NCBI GenBank assembly: GCA_015522955.1
Contig: WALG01000004.1
Location: forward strand, 1-10,325
Direction of reading: 5' to 3'
Source of the DNA: DHVE2 group archaeon
GTDB lineage: Archaea; Thermoplasmatota; Thermoplasmata; Thermoplasmatales; Aciduliprofundaceae
Length of the DNA stretch: 10,325 nucleotides
A program made the position numbers and the translations under genes. Under the pieces are notes generated by a model, which searched no databases, was not told the DNA's origin, and saw only the letters and a list, made by a program, of their open reading frames with translations. How positions within the stretch are numbered: position 1 is the stretch's first letter; the number at the start of each line of letters is the position of its first letter. Below, piece by piece: positions 1 through 6,120 of this stretch.

Positions 1-1
1 C

Positions 2-187
2 TTCATCTGTGGTGTAGCCACGAATATATGTGTACAGCATACAGCCTTTGGTGCTTTTGTGCGGGGTTTTAAGGTAAACGTGGTGGAAGATGCCTGTAGT
101 GGTACCACAGAGGAGGAGCATATATATTCTTTGAGATATATGGAAAAAGTATATGGCGCTAAAATTGTAAGGAGTGATGAGTTATGA
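2..187 (+). CDS. pncA: Nicotinamidase/isochorismatase-family cysteine hydrolase, C-terminal part
   Basis: Only the last 61 codons are in the window; the gene begins upstream. The fragment opens with FICGVATNICVQHTAFGAF, the classic end of the isochorismatase-like hydrolase fold. It has the Val-Ala cis-peptide before Thr and the nucleophilic Cys of the (V/T)xxxCV motif, then the usual VNVVEDAC strand and the helix ending near MEKVYGA. In nicotinamidases this Cys attacks the amide of nicotinamide to give nicotinate and ammonia. The stop codon overlaps the ATG of nicotinate phosphoribosyltransferase in an ATGA junction, so product and consumer of nicotinate are translationally coupled. That context favours nicotinamidase over another isochorismatase-type hydrolase. 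The Asp and Lys of the triad lie outside the window and cannot be checked. Confidence 0.85.
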   Translation, partial: FICGVATNICVQHTAFGAFVRGFKVNVVEDACSGTTEEEHIYSLRYMEKVYGAKIVRSDEL

Positions 188-1371
188 AGTTTCATATGGC
201 AACCGAGGAAGATATATTGCAGGGGAAAACCACCGACGTATATTTTCTCCGTACCAAAGAAATACTGGAAAAATTGAAAATCAAAAGAAGTGTGCGTGCG
301 GAATTTACTGTGACTAATCCCCCATACCCATGGGTTGTATTTGCAGGTCTGGACGAGGTAATCAATCTGATGGAAGGAAAAGATGTGAATCTCTATGCTC
401 TTCCTGAGGGAACTATTTTTCCACGTAGGGATCATAACGGGGTGCCAATACCCGTTATGGCTGTTGAGGGTGATTACAAAGAATTTGCGGTGTATGAAAC
501 ACCTATTCTCGGCTTGATATGTCAGGCATCGGGAATAGCCACAAAGGCTGCACGAATAAGACTTGCAGCAGGAGATGCATTGGTACTATCTTTTGGAGTG
601 CGCAGGATGCATCCAGCCATAGCACCAATGATAGACCGTGCTACCTATATTGGCGGATGCGATGGAGTTTCAAGCATACTTGGAGCGGAGCATATAGGGA
701 AAATTCCCAAAGGTACAATGCCCCATGCACTGATACTAATACTCGGCGAGGATGAGGCATGGAAAAAATTTGACGAGTTTGTATCCAAAAATGTGCCGAG
801 AATAGCGCTTATAGACACCTTTGGTGATGAGAAATTTGAAACCTTAAAGGCTGCAGAGATTATAAAAGACCTTGCCGCGGTGAGACTTGACACTCCCTCC
901 TCCCGGAGAGGTAATTTTGAGGATATTGTTCGGGAAGTGAGATGGGAACTTGACCTGAGGGGTCATAAAGATGTGGGCATCTTTGTCTCGGGAGGTCTTG
1001 ATGAAGAGAGTGTTCAAAGTCTCAAGAATGCAGGTGCAACCGGGTTTGGTGTTGGCACTTCGCTGAGCAACGCCAAGACCATAGATTACGCCATGGACAT
1101 AGTGGAAATCGAAGACAAACCATTGGCCAAGAAGGGAAAGTTCAGTGGTGCCAAAAATGTTTATCGCTGCAGGGATTGTGGCGAATTTTTTGTGGTACCT
1201 AAAGGTTGGAAAATGGATAAATGTCCGGTGTGTGGTGGAGAGTTAGAGAATCTTATGAAGCCTTATCTGGTGAATGGAAAGAGAATAGGTAAATATCCCA
1301 CAGTGGATGAAATAAGAGATTATGTACTGCGGCAATTGGAGGGATTAAATGATAATCCTGACGGGATTTGA
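184..1371 (+). CDS. pncB: Nicotinate phosphoribosyltransferase
   Basis: The product (395 aa) joins nicotinate to PRPP with ATP hydrolysis to give nicotinate mononucleotide, the entry step of the Preiss-Handler NAD salvage route. Visible motifs are GKTTDVYFLRT near residues 14-24, GVRRMHP at 138-144, FVSGGLDE at 267-274 and GVGTSL at 289-294, which form the substrate and PRPP phosphate sites of the barrel. A C-terminal zinc knuckle follows (C329, C332, C347, C350), as described for the Thermoplasma acidophilum enzyme, and the length is close to that protein. The start is set by a strong Shine-Dalgarno, GGAGTGAT at 171-178, and by the ATGA overlap with the upstream nicotinamidase gene. Its last 23 bases overlap the next gene. 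The family assignment is firm. Confidence 0.95.
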   Translation: MKFHMATEEDILQGKTTDVYFLRTKEILEKLKIKRSVRAEFTVTNPPYPWVVFAGLDEVINLMEGKDVNLYALPEGTIFPRRDHNGVPIPVMAVEGDYKEFAVYETPILGLICQASGIATKAARIRLAAGDALVLSFGVRRMHPAIAPMIDRATYIGGCDGVSSILGAEHIGKIPKGTMPHALILILGEDEAWKKFDEFVSKNVPRIALIDTFGDEKFETLKAAEIIKDLAAVRLDTPSSRRGNFEDIVREVRWELDLRGHKDVGIFVSGGLDEESVQSLKNAGATGFGVGTSLSNAKTIDYAMDIVEIEDKPLAKKGKFSGAKNVYRCRDCGEFFVVPKGWKMDKCPVCGGELENLMKPYLVNGKRIGKYPTVDEIRDYVLRQLEGLNDNPDGI

Positions 1372-1945
1372 ACCTTTCAAGAATTTTAAGAAGAATCCAT
1401 CGTGGTTAGTCGCAGATTCACTTAAGGGAGAGGGTATTCTGAGTCTCAAAGTTCCGGTTTCCTATAATAAGGTGAAAAATCTTTCCATGGAAATTATACA
1501 ACAGTATAAACCGGAGGCAATACTCTCGCTTGGACTGGCTGATGGCCGTGCCCAGATCTCTGTGGAGAATCTTGCAGTAAATATTATGGATTCGTCCTCT
1601 ACGGATAATGACGGTTTTGCACCTCACAGAGAGAAAATTTTTGAAGATGGAGCAGAAGTTTACACTTCTACAATTCCGGTTTTCAGAATTGTTGATGCTC
1701 TTCGAGAGCAGGGAATTCCTGCATATGTATCTTACCATGCAGGTACCTATGTGTGTAACGCACTGTTCTACTCTTTTCTTTATCACGCAAACAAAATGGG
1801 TATGAATATTCCAATAGGTTTCATTCATCTTCCAAGCACCGAAGATATGGTTTTGAAAAGAGAAAACAGACCCTATGTAGAGTTTGAAACAATGAAAAGA
1901 GCGATAAAAATTGCAATTGAAATTATCCGCCTCTCCTCTCCTTAG
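1349..1945 (+). CDS. pcp: Pyroglutamyl-peptidase I
   Basis: This 198-aa cytosolic cysteine peptidase (family C15) removes N-terminal pyroglutamate from peptides. The N-terminus ILTGFEPFKNFKKNPSW is the family signature. The catalytic triad is visible: E73 in ISVENLAVN, C136 in AGTYVCNALFY and H160 in GFIHLPS. The length is slightly short of the roughly 200-215 aa usual in the family. The ATG lies inside the end of pncB, with GGAGG at 1338-1342 six bases upstream, so it should be translated from the same mRNA. No metabolic link to NAD salvage is obvious. Its 3' end overlaps the convergent L40e gene by 23 bases. Confidence 0.93.
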   Translation: MIILTGFEPFKNFKKNPSWLVADSLKGEGILSLKVPVSYNKVKNLSMEIIQQYKPEAILSLGLADGRAQISVENLAVNIMDSSSTDNDGFAPHREKIFEDGAEVYTSTIPVFRIVDALREQGIPAYVSYHAGTYVCNALFYSFLYHANKMGMNIPIGFIHLPSTEDMVLKRENRPYVEFETMKRAIKIAIEIIRLSSP

Positions 1946-2069
1946 CCTTGGGTCTAAGAGCACGACTACCGCAGCGCCTGCATCGTGTTGCATTTGGAGG
2001 GTTCCGAGCGTGACATTTCATACAGATTTTTTTGTTTAGTAGCCTATCTACAGCCTCTTTGAAGGTCAT
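1923..2069 (-). CDS. rpl40e: Large ribosomal subunit protein L40e (eL40)
   Basis: A 48-aa basic protein starting MTFKEAVDRLLNKKICMKC and ending RPKAKERRGG. It carries the zinc ribbon of archaeal L40e: CxxC in ICMKC and CxxC in CRRC, followed by the conserved basic tail. It is a structural component of the 50S subunit. Length and layout match archaeal L40e proteins of about 50 aa. An in-frame ATG exists four codons upstream (2081), but the TATA-like element at 2092-2100 would place transcription start near 2069-2071. A leaderless mRNA starting at the second Met therefore fits better, and MTFKEA matches the usual family N-terminus. Its 3' end overlaps the convergent pcp gene by 23 bases, with the last codons of each gene read on opposite strands. 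Confidence 0.92.
   Translation of the reverse strand: MTFKEAVDRLLNKKICMKCHARNPPNATRCRRCGSRALRPKAKERRGG
2027..2033 (+). terminator. T7 run, probable terminator of the pncA-pncB-pcp operon
   Basis: A run of seven T residues lies about 80 bases after the pcp stop codon. Archaeal RNA polymerase commonly terminates at such U-tracts. On the other strand the run encodes the Lys-Lys of L40e, so the terminator would sit antisense inside that gene. Confidence 0.4.
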
Positions 2070-2091
2070 GGTGCGTAGCATGACAAAGCAG

Positions 2092-2100
2092 TATTTAATA
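2092..2100 (-). promoter_or_regulatory. TATA box for rpl40e
   Basis: On the minus strand this reads TATTAAATA, preceded by purine-rich GGGGAGAAA as a possible BRE. Its centre is about 26-27 bases from the Met codon at 2069, the spacing expected for a leaderless transcript. Confidence 0.5.
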
Positions 2101-2137
2101 TTTCTCCCCGTTGATATTTAGTAAAAGTAGAGAAATG

Positions 2138-2142
2138 AAAAA
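2138..2142 (-). terminator. T5 run after tRNA-Gln
   Basis: On the minus strand GTTTTTC lies about 16 bases past the discriminator base of tRNA-Gln. It probably ends the tRNA transcript before the separate L40e promoter. This is a short run, so the call is tentative. Confidence 0.3.
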
Positions 2143-2157
2143 CTAAATCAAAGAAAG

Positions 2158-2261
2158 CAGCCCCGGGAGGATTCGAACCCCCGTCGCGGGATTTCTTCAA
2201 AGCCCCTTTTTTAAAGGGCTTCTCCAAAGTCCCACATGCTTGACCGCTACACCACGGGGCT
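2158..2261 (-). tRNA. tRNA-Gln (anticodon UUG) with a 31-base intron
   Basis: The mature tRNA would have 73 bases. Read on the minus strand the acceptor stem is AGCCCCG/CGGGGCT with discriminator G and no encoded CCA. The D stem is GTGT/GCAT with two G-U pairs. The anticodon stem is TGGGA/TCCCG, the variable loop is CGAC and the T stem is GGGGG/CCTCC around TTCGAAT. The spliced anticodon loop is CTTTGGA, giving anticodon TTG at 2225-2227. The intron sits at the canonical position between 37 and 38. In archaea this tRNA is normally charged with Glu by GluRS and amidated by GatDE; those genes are not here. A likely TATA element lies about 28-37 bases upstream of the 5' end. Confidence 0.95.
2193..2223 (-). 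other. Archaeal tRNA intron with canonical bulge-helix-bulge
   Basis: The 31-base intron folds with its exons into a textbook hBHBh motif. The central helix pairs loop bases CTTT (32-35) with intron GAAG (three Watson-Crick pairs and one U-G). The 5' bulge is GG^A and the 3' bulge is AA^A, each three bases with the cut after the second. The inner helix pairs intron positions 2-11 with 16-25 around a tetra-A loop. EndA is the expected processing enzyme, and the end of its gene is at the right edge of this window. Confidence 0.93.
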
Positions 2262-2288
2262 ATTGCCTGCCAAGAGAATAATTTCACC

Positions 2289-2298
2289 CTATTTATTT
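2289..2298 (-). promoter_or_regulatory. Probable TATA box for tRNA-Gln
   Basis: On the minus strand AAATAAATAG is centred about 33 bases upstream of the tRNA 5' end, which would give a short 5' leader for RNase P to remove. The call rests on position and base composition only. Confidence 0.4.
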
Positions 2299-2340
2299 GT
2301 TTTTGCTGTCCACCAGAAGAAGAAATATGCAAGGAGGGGA

Positions 2341-2348
2341 TTTATAAG
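2341..2348 (+). promoter_or_regulatory. Possible plus-strand TATA box in the tRNA-guaAA spacer
   Basis: TTTATAAG is preceded by purine-rich AAGGAGGGGA, a good BRE-TATA arrangement pointing right. No credible ORF follows; the only one, at 2408-2443, would encode 11 residues. A T5 run follows at 2451-2455. Between them is an imperfect hairpin at 2364-2397. The 2262-2456 spacer otherwise holds only the tRNA promoter and the tfb-guaAA terminator. Confidence 0.3.
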
Positions 2349-2363
2349 AAGCACTATTATCTA

Positions 2364-2397
2364 TTCCACTATACCATAATACTGGGATATAGAGGAA
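2364..2397. other. Imperfect hairpin in the spacer
   Basis: The arms TTCCACTATACC and GGGATATAGAGGAA pair with one A-A mismatch and one bulged A around a nine-base loop. It could be part of a small RNA, a processing signal for either strand, or chance in AT-rich sequence. Confidence 0.3.
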
Positions 2398-2427
2398 AAT
2401 CCACGATATGGGGAAGCATAAAGAGAT

Positions 2428-2433
2428 AAAAAA
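2428..2433 (-). terminator. T6 run, probable terminator of the tfb-guaAA operon
   Basis: On the minus strand a run of six T residues lies 23 bases after the guaAA stop codon, a usual distance for an archaeal U-tract terminator. Confidence 0.45.
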
Positions 2434-2456
2434 TAGGATATAACTAAACTTTTTGT

Positions 2457-3029
2457 CTATTTCCTTGCAATTTCTATAAAATTCATAAAGATTTTCTCTC
2501 CATACTGGGTATGTTCCACCTCGGGATGAAACTGTACACCGTATATTGCCTTATTTTTATGCATTATAGCCTGATATTTGCAATTCTGAGAATGAGCCAA
2601 TGGGAGAAGCAAATCACCTAAGGATTTGATTTCATCATTATGACTCTCCCAAACTATGATTTTCTCTGGCACTCCCTTGAAAATATCATCAGAATTGTCG
2701 ATCCATACCTCGGTTTTTCCGTATTCCGGCACCTTCGCAGGTCCGCTCCCTCCACCGAAAATCTCTGCTATAAGTTGGGCTCCAACGCAGATTCCAAGAA
2801 TTGGAATATGCAGCTCTCTGAGATATCTGGGCTGTTCTCCAAGTTTGTATTTCTCGTAGGCTATGCTTGGAGCCCCCCCTGAAAGAACAAGAGCATCTGC
2901 ATCATGTAATTTTTCTAGGGGTGTATCGTTGGGAATTATATGTGAATCAATATCTAAATCTCTAAGGACTCTCCATTCCCTGTGAGTCCACTGGCCACCG
3001 TTATCAACTACATAGATTTTCATACGCAT
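2457..3029 (-). CDS. guaAA: GMP synthase, glutamine amidotransferase subunit A
   Basis: A class I glutamine amidotransferase of about 190 aa. It hydrolyses glutamine and passes ammonia to the separate ATP-pyrophosphatase subunit, which aminates XMP to GMP. In archaea the two halves are usually separate genes; the partner is not in this window. Evidence: the N-terminal MKIYVVDNGGQWTHR typical of archaeal GuaAA, the oxyanion strand VLSGGAPS, the nucleophile in LGICVGAQ and the His-Glu of GVQFHPEVEHT. The missing synthetase domain separates it from fused GuaA. Starts are close together: GTG at 3032, ATG at 3029 (TGATG overlap with the tfb stop) and ATG at 3023, which matches the family N-terminus best. 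All imply translation from the tfb mRNA. Confidence 0.93.
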   Translation of the reverse strand: MRMKIYVVDNGGQWTHREWRVLRDLDIDSHIIPNDTPLEKLHDADALVLSGGAPSIAYEKYKLGEQPRYLRELHIPILGICVGAQLIAEIFGGGSGPAKVPEYGKTEVWIDNSDDIFKGVPEKIIVWESHNDEIKSLGDLLLPLAHSQNCKYQAIMHKNKAIYGVQFHPEVEHTQYGEKIFMNFIEIARK

Positions 3030-3958
3030 CACTTGGGAATCTCAACATTAAGTGCAGATGAGATTTCCTTATATCGATTGCGAATCGTGACTTCGGTTAC
3101 TCCTGCAACCTCTGCAATTTCTTTCTGAGTTCGAGGCTCATTGAGCATGTTTGCTGCGATGTAGATAGCCGCGGCTGCAACTCCTGTGGGTCCCTTACCG
3201 GATGTAATTCCCAATTCCTTGGCTCTGCGCACTATATCCTCAGCCTTCATAACTACGTTTTTATCAAGCCTTAATTTACTGCAAAATTGTGGGATATAGG
3301 ATTTTGCCGTTGTAGGCTTGAGATTGAGATTCAATTCTTTGGTAAGGTGCCTGTATGCACGACCAATCTTTTTCTTGTTCAATTCACTAGCCTTGGCAAC
3401 CTCATCCAAGGTGCGAGGCATACTTACCTGTCTGCATGCCGCATAAATACTTGCTGCTACAATGCTCTCTATACTCCTACCACGAATCAAGTTCTTTTCT
3501 ACAGCCTTCCTGTAAATTATGGCTGCTGTCTCACGAACATCCTTGGGGAGGCCCATCTTGCTCGATACATTGTTCAATTCCTGCAAAGCCACAGAAAGGT
3601 TTCTCTCGGCGGCATTACTTACTCGAATTCGCTGGTGCCACTTGCGCACACGATAAATTTGAGCACGATTCTTATGAGGTATTCTCTTTCCATATGAATC
3701 CTTGTTGCTCCATGAGATCTCAGTGGCAAGACCTTTATCATGTGAGAGAAAGGTGAGTGGTGCCCCCGTTCTTGCTCTCTTCTCATCCTGCTCTGCATCA
3801 AAAGCACGCCATTCAGGACCTTGGTCTATAAAGGAATCCTCAATCACATACCCACAATCCCCACAAACTAGTTCACCACGCTCATAATCCCATATCAGGT
3901 GTGTGGAGCCGCACTCTGGACATCTCATTATAACTTCCTCTTTAGGTCTCTTTGCCAT
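3029..3958 (-). CDS. tfb: Transcription initiation factor IIB (TFB)
   Basis: The 309-aa archaeal TFB binds TBP-TATA and the BRE, and recruits RNA polymerase. Domains in order: an N-terminal zinc ribbon (C13, C16, C32, C35); the B-finger/linker around DQGPEWRAFDAEQ and ISWSNKDSYGKRIP; a first cyclin fold from about residue 110; and a second cyclin fold ending with TQKEIAEVAGVTEVTIRNRY, the helix-turn-helix that reads the BRE. All parts are present and uninterrupted. I choose ATG 3958 (MAKRPKEE) because GGGTGAT lies just upstream at 3962-3968. An ATG at 3970 would contain that site and is less likely. It is first in an operon with guaAA. It may be one of several TFBs, since archaea often have more than one. 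Confidence 0.96.
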   Translation of the reverse strand: MAKRPKEEVIMRCPECGSTHLIWDYERGELVCGDCGYVIEDSFIDQGPEWRAFDAEQDEKRARTGAPLTFLSHDKGLATEISWSNKDSYGKRIPHKNRAQIYRVRKWHQRIRVSNAAERNLSVALQELNNVSSKMGLPKDVRETAAIIYRKAVEKNLIRGRSIESIVAASIYAACRQVSMPRTLDEVAKASELNKKKIGRAYRHLTKELNLNLKPTTAKSYIPQFCSKLRLDKNVVMKAEDIVRRAKELGITSGKGPTGVAAAAIYIAANMLNEPRTQKEIAEVAGVTEVTIRNRYKEISSALNVEIPK

Positions 3959-3961
3959 CCT

Positions 3962-3968
3962 ATCACCC
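3962..3968 (-). promoter_or_regulatory. Ribosome binding site deciding the tfb start
   Basis: On the minus strand GGGTGAT complements the 3' end of archaeal 16S rRNA and lies three bases before the ATG at 3958. It supports that start over the in-frame ATG at 3970. Confidence 0.6.
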
Positions 3969-4008
3969 ATATAAATTTTTCTGTGCTTATTTGCGTAGCA
4001 GTGATGGT

Positions 4009-4017
4009 ATTTAAAAC
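4009..4017. promoter_or_regulatory. Shared or near-palindromic TATA element between tfb and the membrane-protein gene
   Basis: The plus strand reads TATTTAAAA and the minus strand TTTTAAATA. Read leftwards it predicts a tfb transcript start near 3987, leaving about 28 bases of leader that includes the GGGTGAT site. Read rightwards it predicts a start near 4039, just before the GTG at 4050. One element could serve both divergent units, which would make their initiation mutually exclusive on one DNA molecule. Confidence 0.5.
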
Positions 4018-4049
4018 TTTCGTGATATGGCCTTATCTCTCAGATTTCT

Positions 4050-4358
4050 GTGAAAATCCCAAAAATTAATTATTGGGTAGTACATCTCACAATTATGATA
4101 TTTACATCTGATTTACTTGGTGGAATGCTTGTTGTGATCTCAGCGATACTCCTTATTTTAGCTCTTGTGACGTATAAGCGTTATTTAATAAAAGCCGCAA
4201 TTGTGAGTGCGTTTGTATTCATCCTATTTCTAATCAAGGGGCTGCTCTATGAATTTAACATATATTTTCAGTGGCACTTGAATATGCTATGGGTATTCAT
4301 GCTGGTGGACATAGTGATAGTGCTCTCCCTTTATTTTGCGCTTTCTCTAAGAGGGTGA
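4050..4358 (+). CDS. Small membrane protein, three predicted helices
   Basis: I do not recognise the family. The 102-aa product is strongly hydrophobic, with helices at about 22-41, 46-65 and 76-98. The basic loop YKRYLIK between the first two suggests this loop faces the cytoplasm, placing the N-terminus outside and the C-terminus inside. The start is uncertain. GTG 4050 has no clear Shine-Dalgarno but lies about 11 bases after the predicted transcript start; ATG 4095 would give an 87-aa protein that still keeps the three helices. The stop lies three bases before the ATG of a tandem winged-helix regulator whose Shine-Dalgarno overlaps this gene's end, so the two are co-translated. A sensor or membrane anchor for that regulator is an attractive but unproven role. 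Confidence 0.75.
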   Translation: MKIPKINYWVVHLTIMIFTSDLLGGMLVVISAILLILALVTYKRYLIKAAIVSAFVFILFLIKGLLYEFNIYFQWHLNMLWVFMLVDIVIVLSLYFALSLRG

Positions 4359-4361
4359 AAT

Positions 4362-4883
4362 ATGGAGGATATTGCCACAAGAAAGAAGATATACGAAACA
4401 ATAGTCCTTAATCCCGGATTGCATTTTAGAGAACTTCAGCGCAGAGTAGATATGCCTATTGGAGTTCTATCGTATCATCTGGGGGTACTATGTAAACGTG
4501 GGCTTGTTGTTGAAAAAAGGGAAGGTAAGTATGTAAGATATTTTCCAAATACAACGATGACTGTGGAAGAAAGGAAACTAATGTCTCTTCTCCGCAATGC
4601 CATATTGAGGGAGATTCTTATTTTTTTGCTCACAAGGGAAAGAACATCTCATGGAGAGATAACCCGACATGTAGGTCTAGCACCATCTACAGTCTCTTAT
4701 CATTTAAATCGCCTTGTGAAAAATAATGTACTTACAAAAGAGATTGTAGGGAGAGTTACCTATTATTCCATTAAGAGACCTGATTTTATTGCATTCACAC
4801 TTATAAAATATAGAAAATCGTTTCTTGATTCTCTGGTAGATAATTTTGCATCTCTCTGGATGCAGCATATAAATAAAAAATAA
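4362..4883 (+). CDS. Tandem winged-helix transcriptional regulator
   Basis: The 173-aa cytosolic protein has two winged helix-turn-helix domains in tandem. The first is at about 5-65, with recognition region MPIGVLSYHLGVLCKRGLV and wing EGKYVRYF. The second is at about 75-140, with LAPSTVSYHLNRLVKNNVL and wing GRVTYYSI. Both resemble ArsR/MarR-type domains common in archaeal one-component regulators; the repeated SYHL in both recognition helices suggests internal duplication. A C-terminal helical tail (about 145-173) may dimerise. No Cys or metal-binding cluster is seen, so a metal sensor is unlikely. GAGGGTGA at 4351-4358 is the ribosome binding site and contains the stop of the upstream membrane-protein gene. 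Targets are unknown; the operator array at 6121-6171 is a candidate only by proximity. Confidence 0.88.
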   Translation: MEDIATRKKIYETIVLNPGLHFRELQRRVDMPIGVLSYHLGVLCKRGLVVEKREGKYVRYFPNTTMTVEERKLMSLLRNAILREILIFLLTRERTSHGEITRHVGLAPSTVSYHLNRLVKNNVLTKEIVGRVTYYSIKRPDFIAFTLIKYRKSFLDSLVDNFASLWMQHINKK

Positions 4884-4886
4884 AAA
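4874..4886 (-). terminator. Double T-run after the minus-strand surface-protein gene
   Basis: On the minus strand CCCCTTTTTATTTTTTATT begins 12 bases past the stop codon of the gene at 4898-6073. It lies mostly in the last codons of the convergent regulator gene, so this terminator is antisense to coding sequence. Confidence 0.45.
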
Positions 4887-4897
4887 GGGGGATGGCG

Positions 4898-6073
4898 TCA
4901 GCGGGATTTTATGGCAACTGCCACACTTACAATGACAACAATGATTATTATGGCACCTATGATAAGAATGGTTTCTGAGGAAAATGCACTACCTGTGGAA
5001 GATGGAGTTGAACTCTCGCTGTTACCTGAGACAGGAACACTCTGAACATCCAAAGCATGCTCTGAGAAATGTGGAACGTAAATAAGTATTGTAACTGCAT
5101 GGGTATCGTTAATTACTGCATACGCAGCATTTTGAGATTCGTTGAATATCTGGCTATACTGTTCCATTTTTATTTCCATGGAATCAAGCATGACCTTTAC
5201 TGTCCTATTTTTGCCATACTCAAGGATGTTCTTGTCGATGGTTAGCATAATGAATTTTCCTTCATGCCCCTCTGCAGATACCGAAATCTGAATGCGGTTT
5301 CTCTCCTTTTCTAGCACATTCATTTGGAGTCCTGAGGTATAGTTTACAAAATCTTGTCCCTCGTCAGAGATGTACATCTGACCTCCCATTTTCCCCTTCT
5401 CAATTTCCTGCATTACTGCACTCACTATTTTGCCTGGAATGTACCATTTGGCAGGTACCAGGAATATTATATTTGAACTCTTTACTTCTCCAGTTTGGAT
5501 TAAGATCCTAGTTCCATTGATGGACACGTTCCCCTGAGAAATCAACAATTTGCCGGTTATGTTTCCACCCAGAGAAATCTCAGTGCAATAGTTTGTAGTA
5601 TTAGTGTTGATAATAGTGATATTGGGCGCCAGTGTAAATGTCAGTGTATCATTTCCACGAGCGAGTATATGTAACACACCAGTTGGATTATCATGTGCTA
5701 TAAGCATTCTCCATACAAAATGCATTGTAGCATTAGAATGGTTACCATGATGTTTTCCTATTTCCGTATGTATGCCGTACCCAGTATACATAAGCATGGA
5801 TCCATGCACCAACACTCTGCCAGTGGTTTGAGTTTGATAGTTTATCTCGCTGAATACAGTTATGTTCCTTAGTGTATAATTTTTCACCTCTCCTGTGGTA
5901 GGATTGATGTTAAATGATACAAATAATCCCTGGGCATGTCCATTGGAGTATTCAAACCCTCCCAGTTTCATTCTCTCCTTGGCTCCGTGACTCTCTGCAG
6001 AGGCCATTGTAGCATAGCCTACCAGAGAGATTATCATAAGCAGGATTGCCAGTATTGCAATTATTCTCTTCAT
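4898..6073 (-). CDS. Secreted, C-terminally membrane-anchored surface protein, function unknown
   Basis: The 391-aa product has a clear signal peptide (MKRIIAILAILLMIISLVG, likely cleaved after ASA at residue 26). It has a long, probably beta-rich ectodomain and a Ser/Thr-rich linker at about 349-366. One membrane helix at about 367-388 ends in KSR inside. I count about fourteen N-glycosylation sequons, high for its size. The segment VTILIYVPHFSEHALDV before the linker resembles the HFSE-type ends of archaeal surface proteins, but I do not recognise an enzymatic domain. The start fits GGTGAT at 6079-6084 five bases before the ATG. It is transcribed divergently from the gene at 6209, a similar anchored protein, and both promoters flank the same repeat array, so they are probably regulated together. 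The 3' end is convergent with the regulator gene, 14 bases apart. Confidence 0.85.
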   Translation of the reverse strand: MKRIIAILAILLMIISLVGYATMASAESHGAKERMKLGGFEYSNGHAQGLFVSFNINPTTGEVKNYTLRNITVFSEINYQTQTTGRVLVHGSMLMYTGYGIHTEIGKHHGNHSNATMHFVWRMLIAHDNPTGVLHILARGNDTLTFTLAPNITIINTNTTNYCTEISLGGNITGKLLISQGNVSINGTRILIQTGEVKSSNIIFLVPAKWYIPGKIVSAVMQEIEKGKMGGQMYISDEGQDFVNYTSGLQMNVLEKERNRIQISVSAEGHEGKFIMLTIDKNILEYGKNRTVKVMLDSMEIKMEQYSQIFNESQNAAYAVINDTHAVTILIYVPHFSEHALDVQSVPVSGNSESSTPSSTGSAFSSETILIIGAIIIIVVIVSVAVAIKSR

Positions 6074-6100
6074 CTTTTATCACCGTTCTCAAATTTGGAG

Positions 6101-6110
6101 GATATATATT
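6101..6110 (-). promoter_or_regulatory. TATA region of the minus-strand surface-protein gene
   Basis: On the minus strand this reads AATATATATC, about 33 bases upstream of the ATG at 6073. An ATTGTACCAAAAA element lies just upstream of it, mirroring the plus-strand promoter. Confidence 0.5.
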
Positions 6111-6120
6111 ACTAATTTTT

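Noticed and set aside
1418..1993. Long 191-codon open frame on the minus strand opposite pcp
   Set aside because: It is the antisense shadow of pcp. The true minus-strand gene at its right edge, L40e, is in another frame and has its own family motifs.
2066..2332. 88-codon open frame on the minus strand
   Set aside because: It reads through the tRNA-Gln gene; its apparent GGSNPPG segment is the translated T arm.
2408..2443. 11-residue ORF in the spacer before guaAA
   Set aside because: Too short, with no well-placed ribosome site and no recognisable sequence.
4015..4022. AACTTTCG shared by the tfb/membrane-protein promoter and the operator array (6153-6160)
   Set aside because: An eight-base match without the GTACA half of the motif; chance is a sufficient explanation.
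4026..4052. Eight-codon ORF (MALSLRFL) just before the membrane-protein gene
   Set aside because: It could be a leader peptide, but it begins before the predicted transcript start near 4039, so it would not be in the mRNA.
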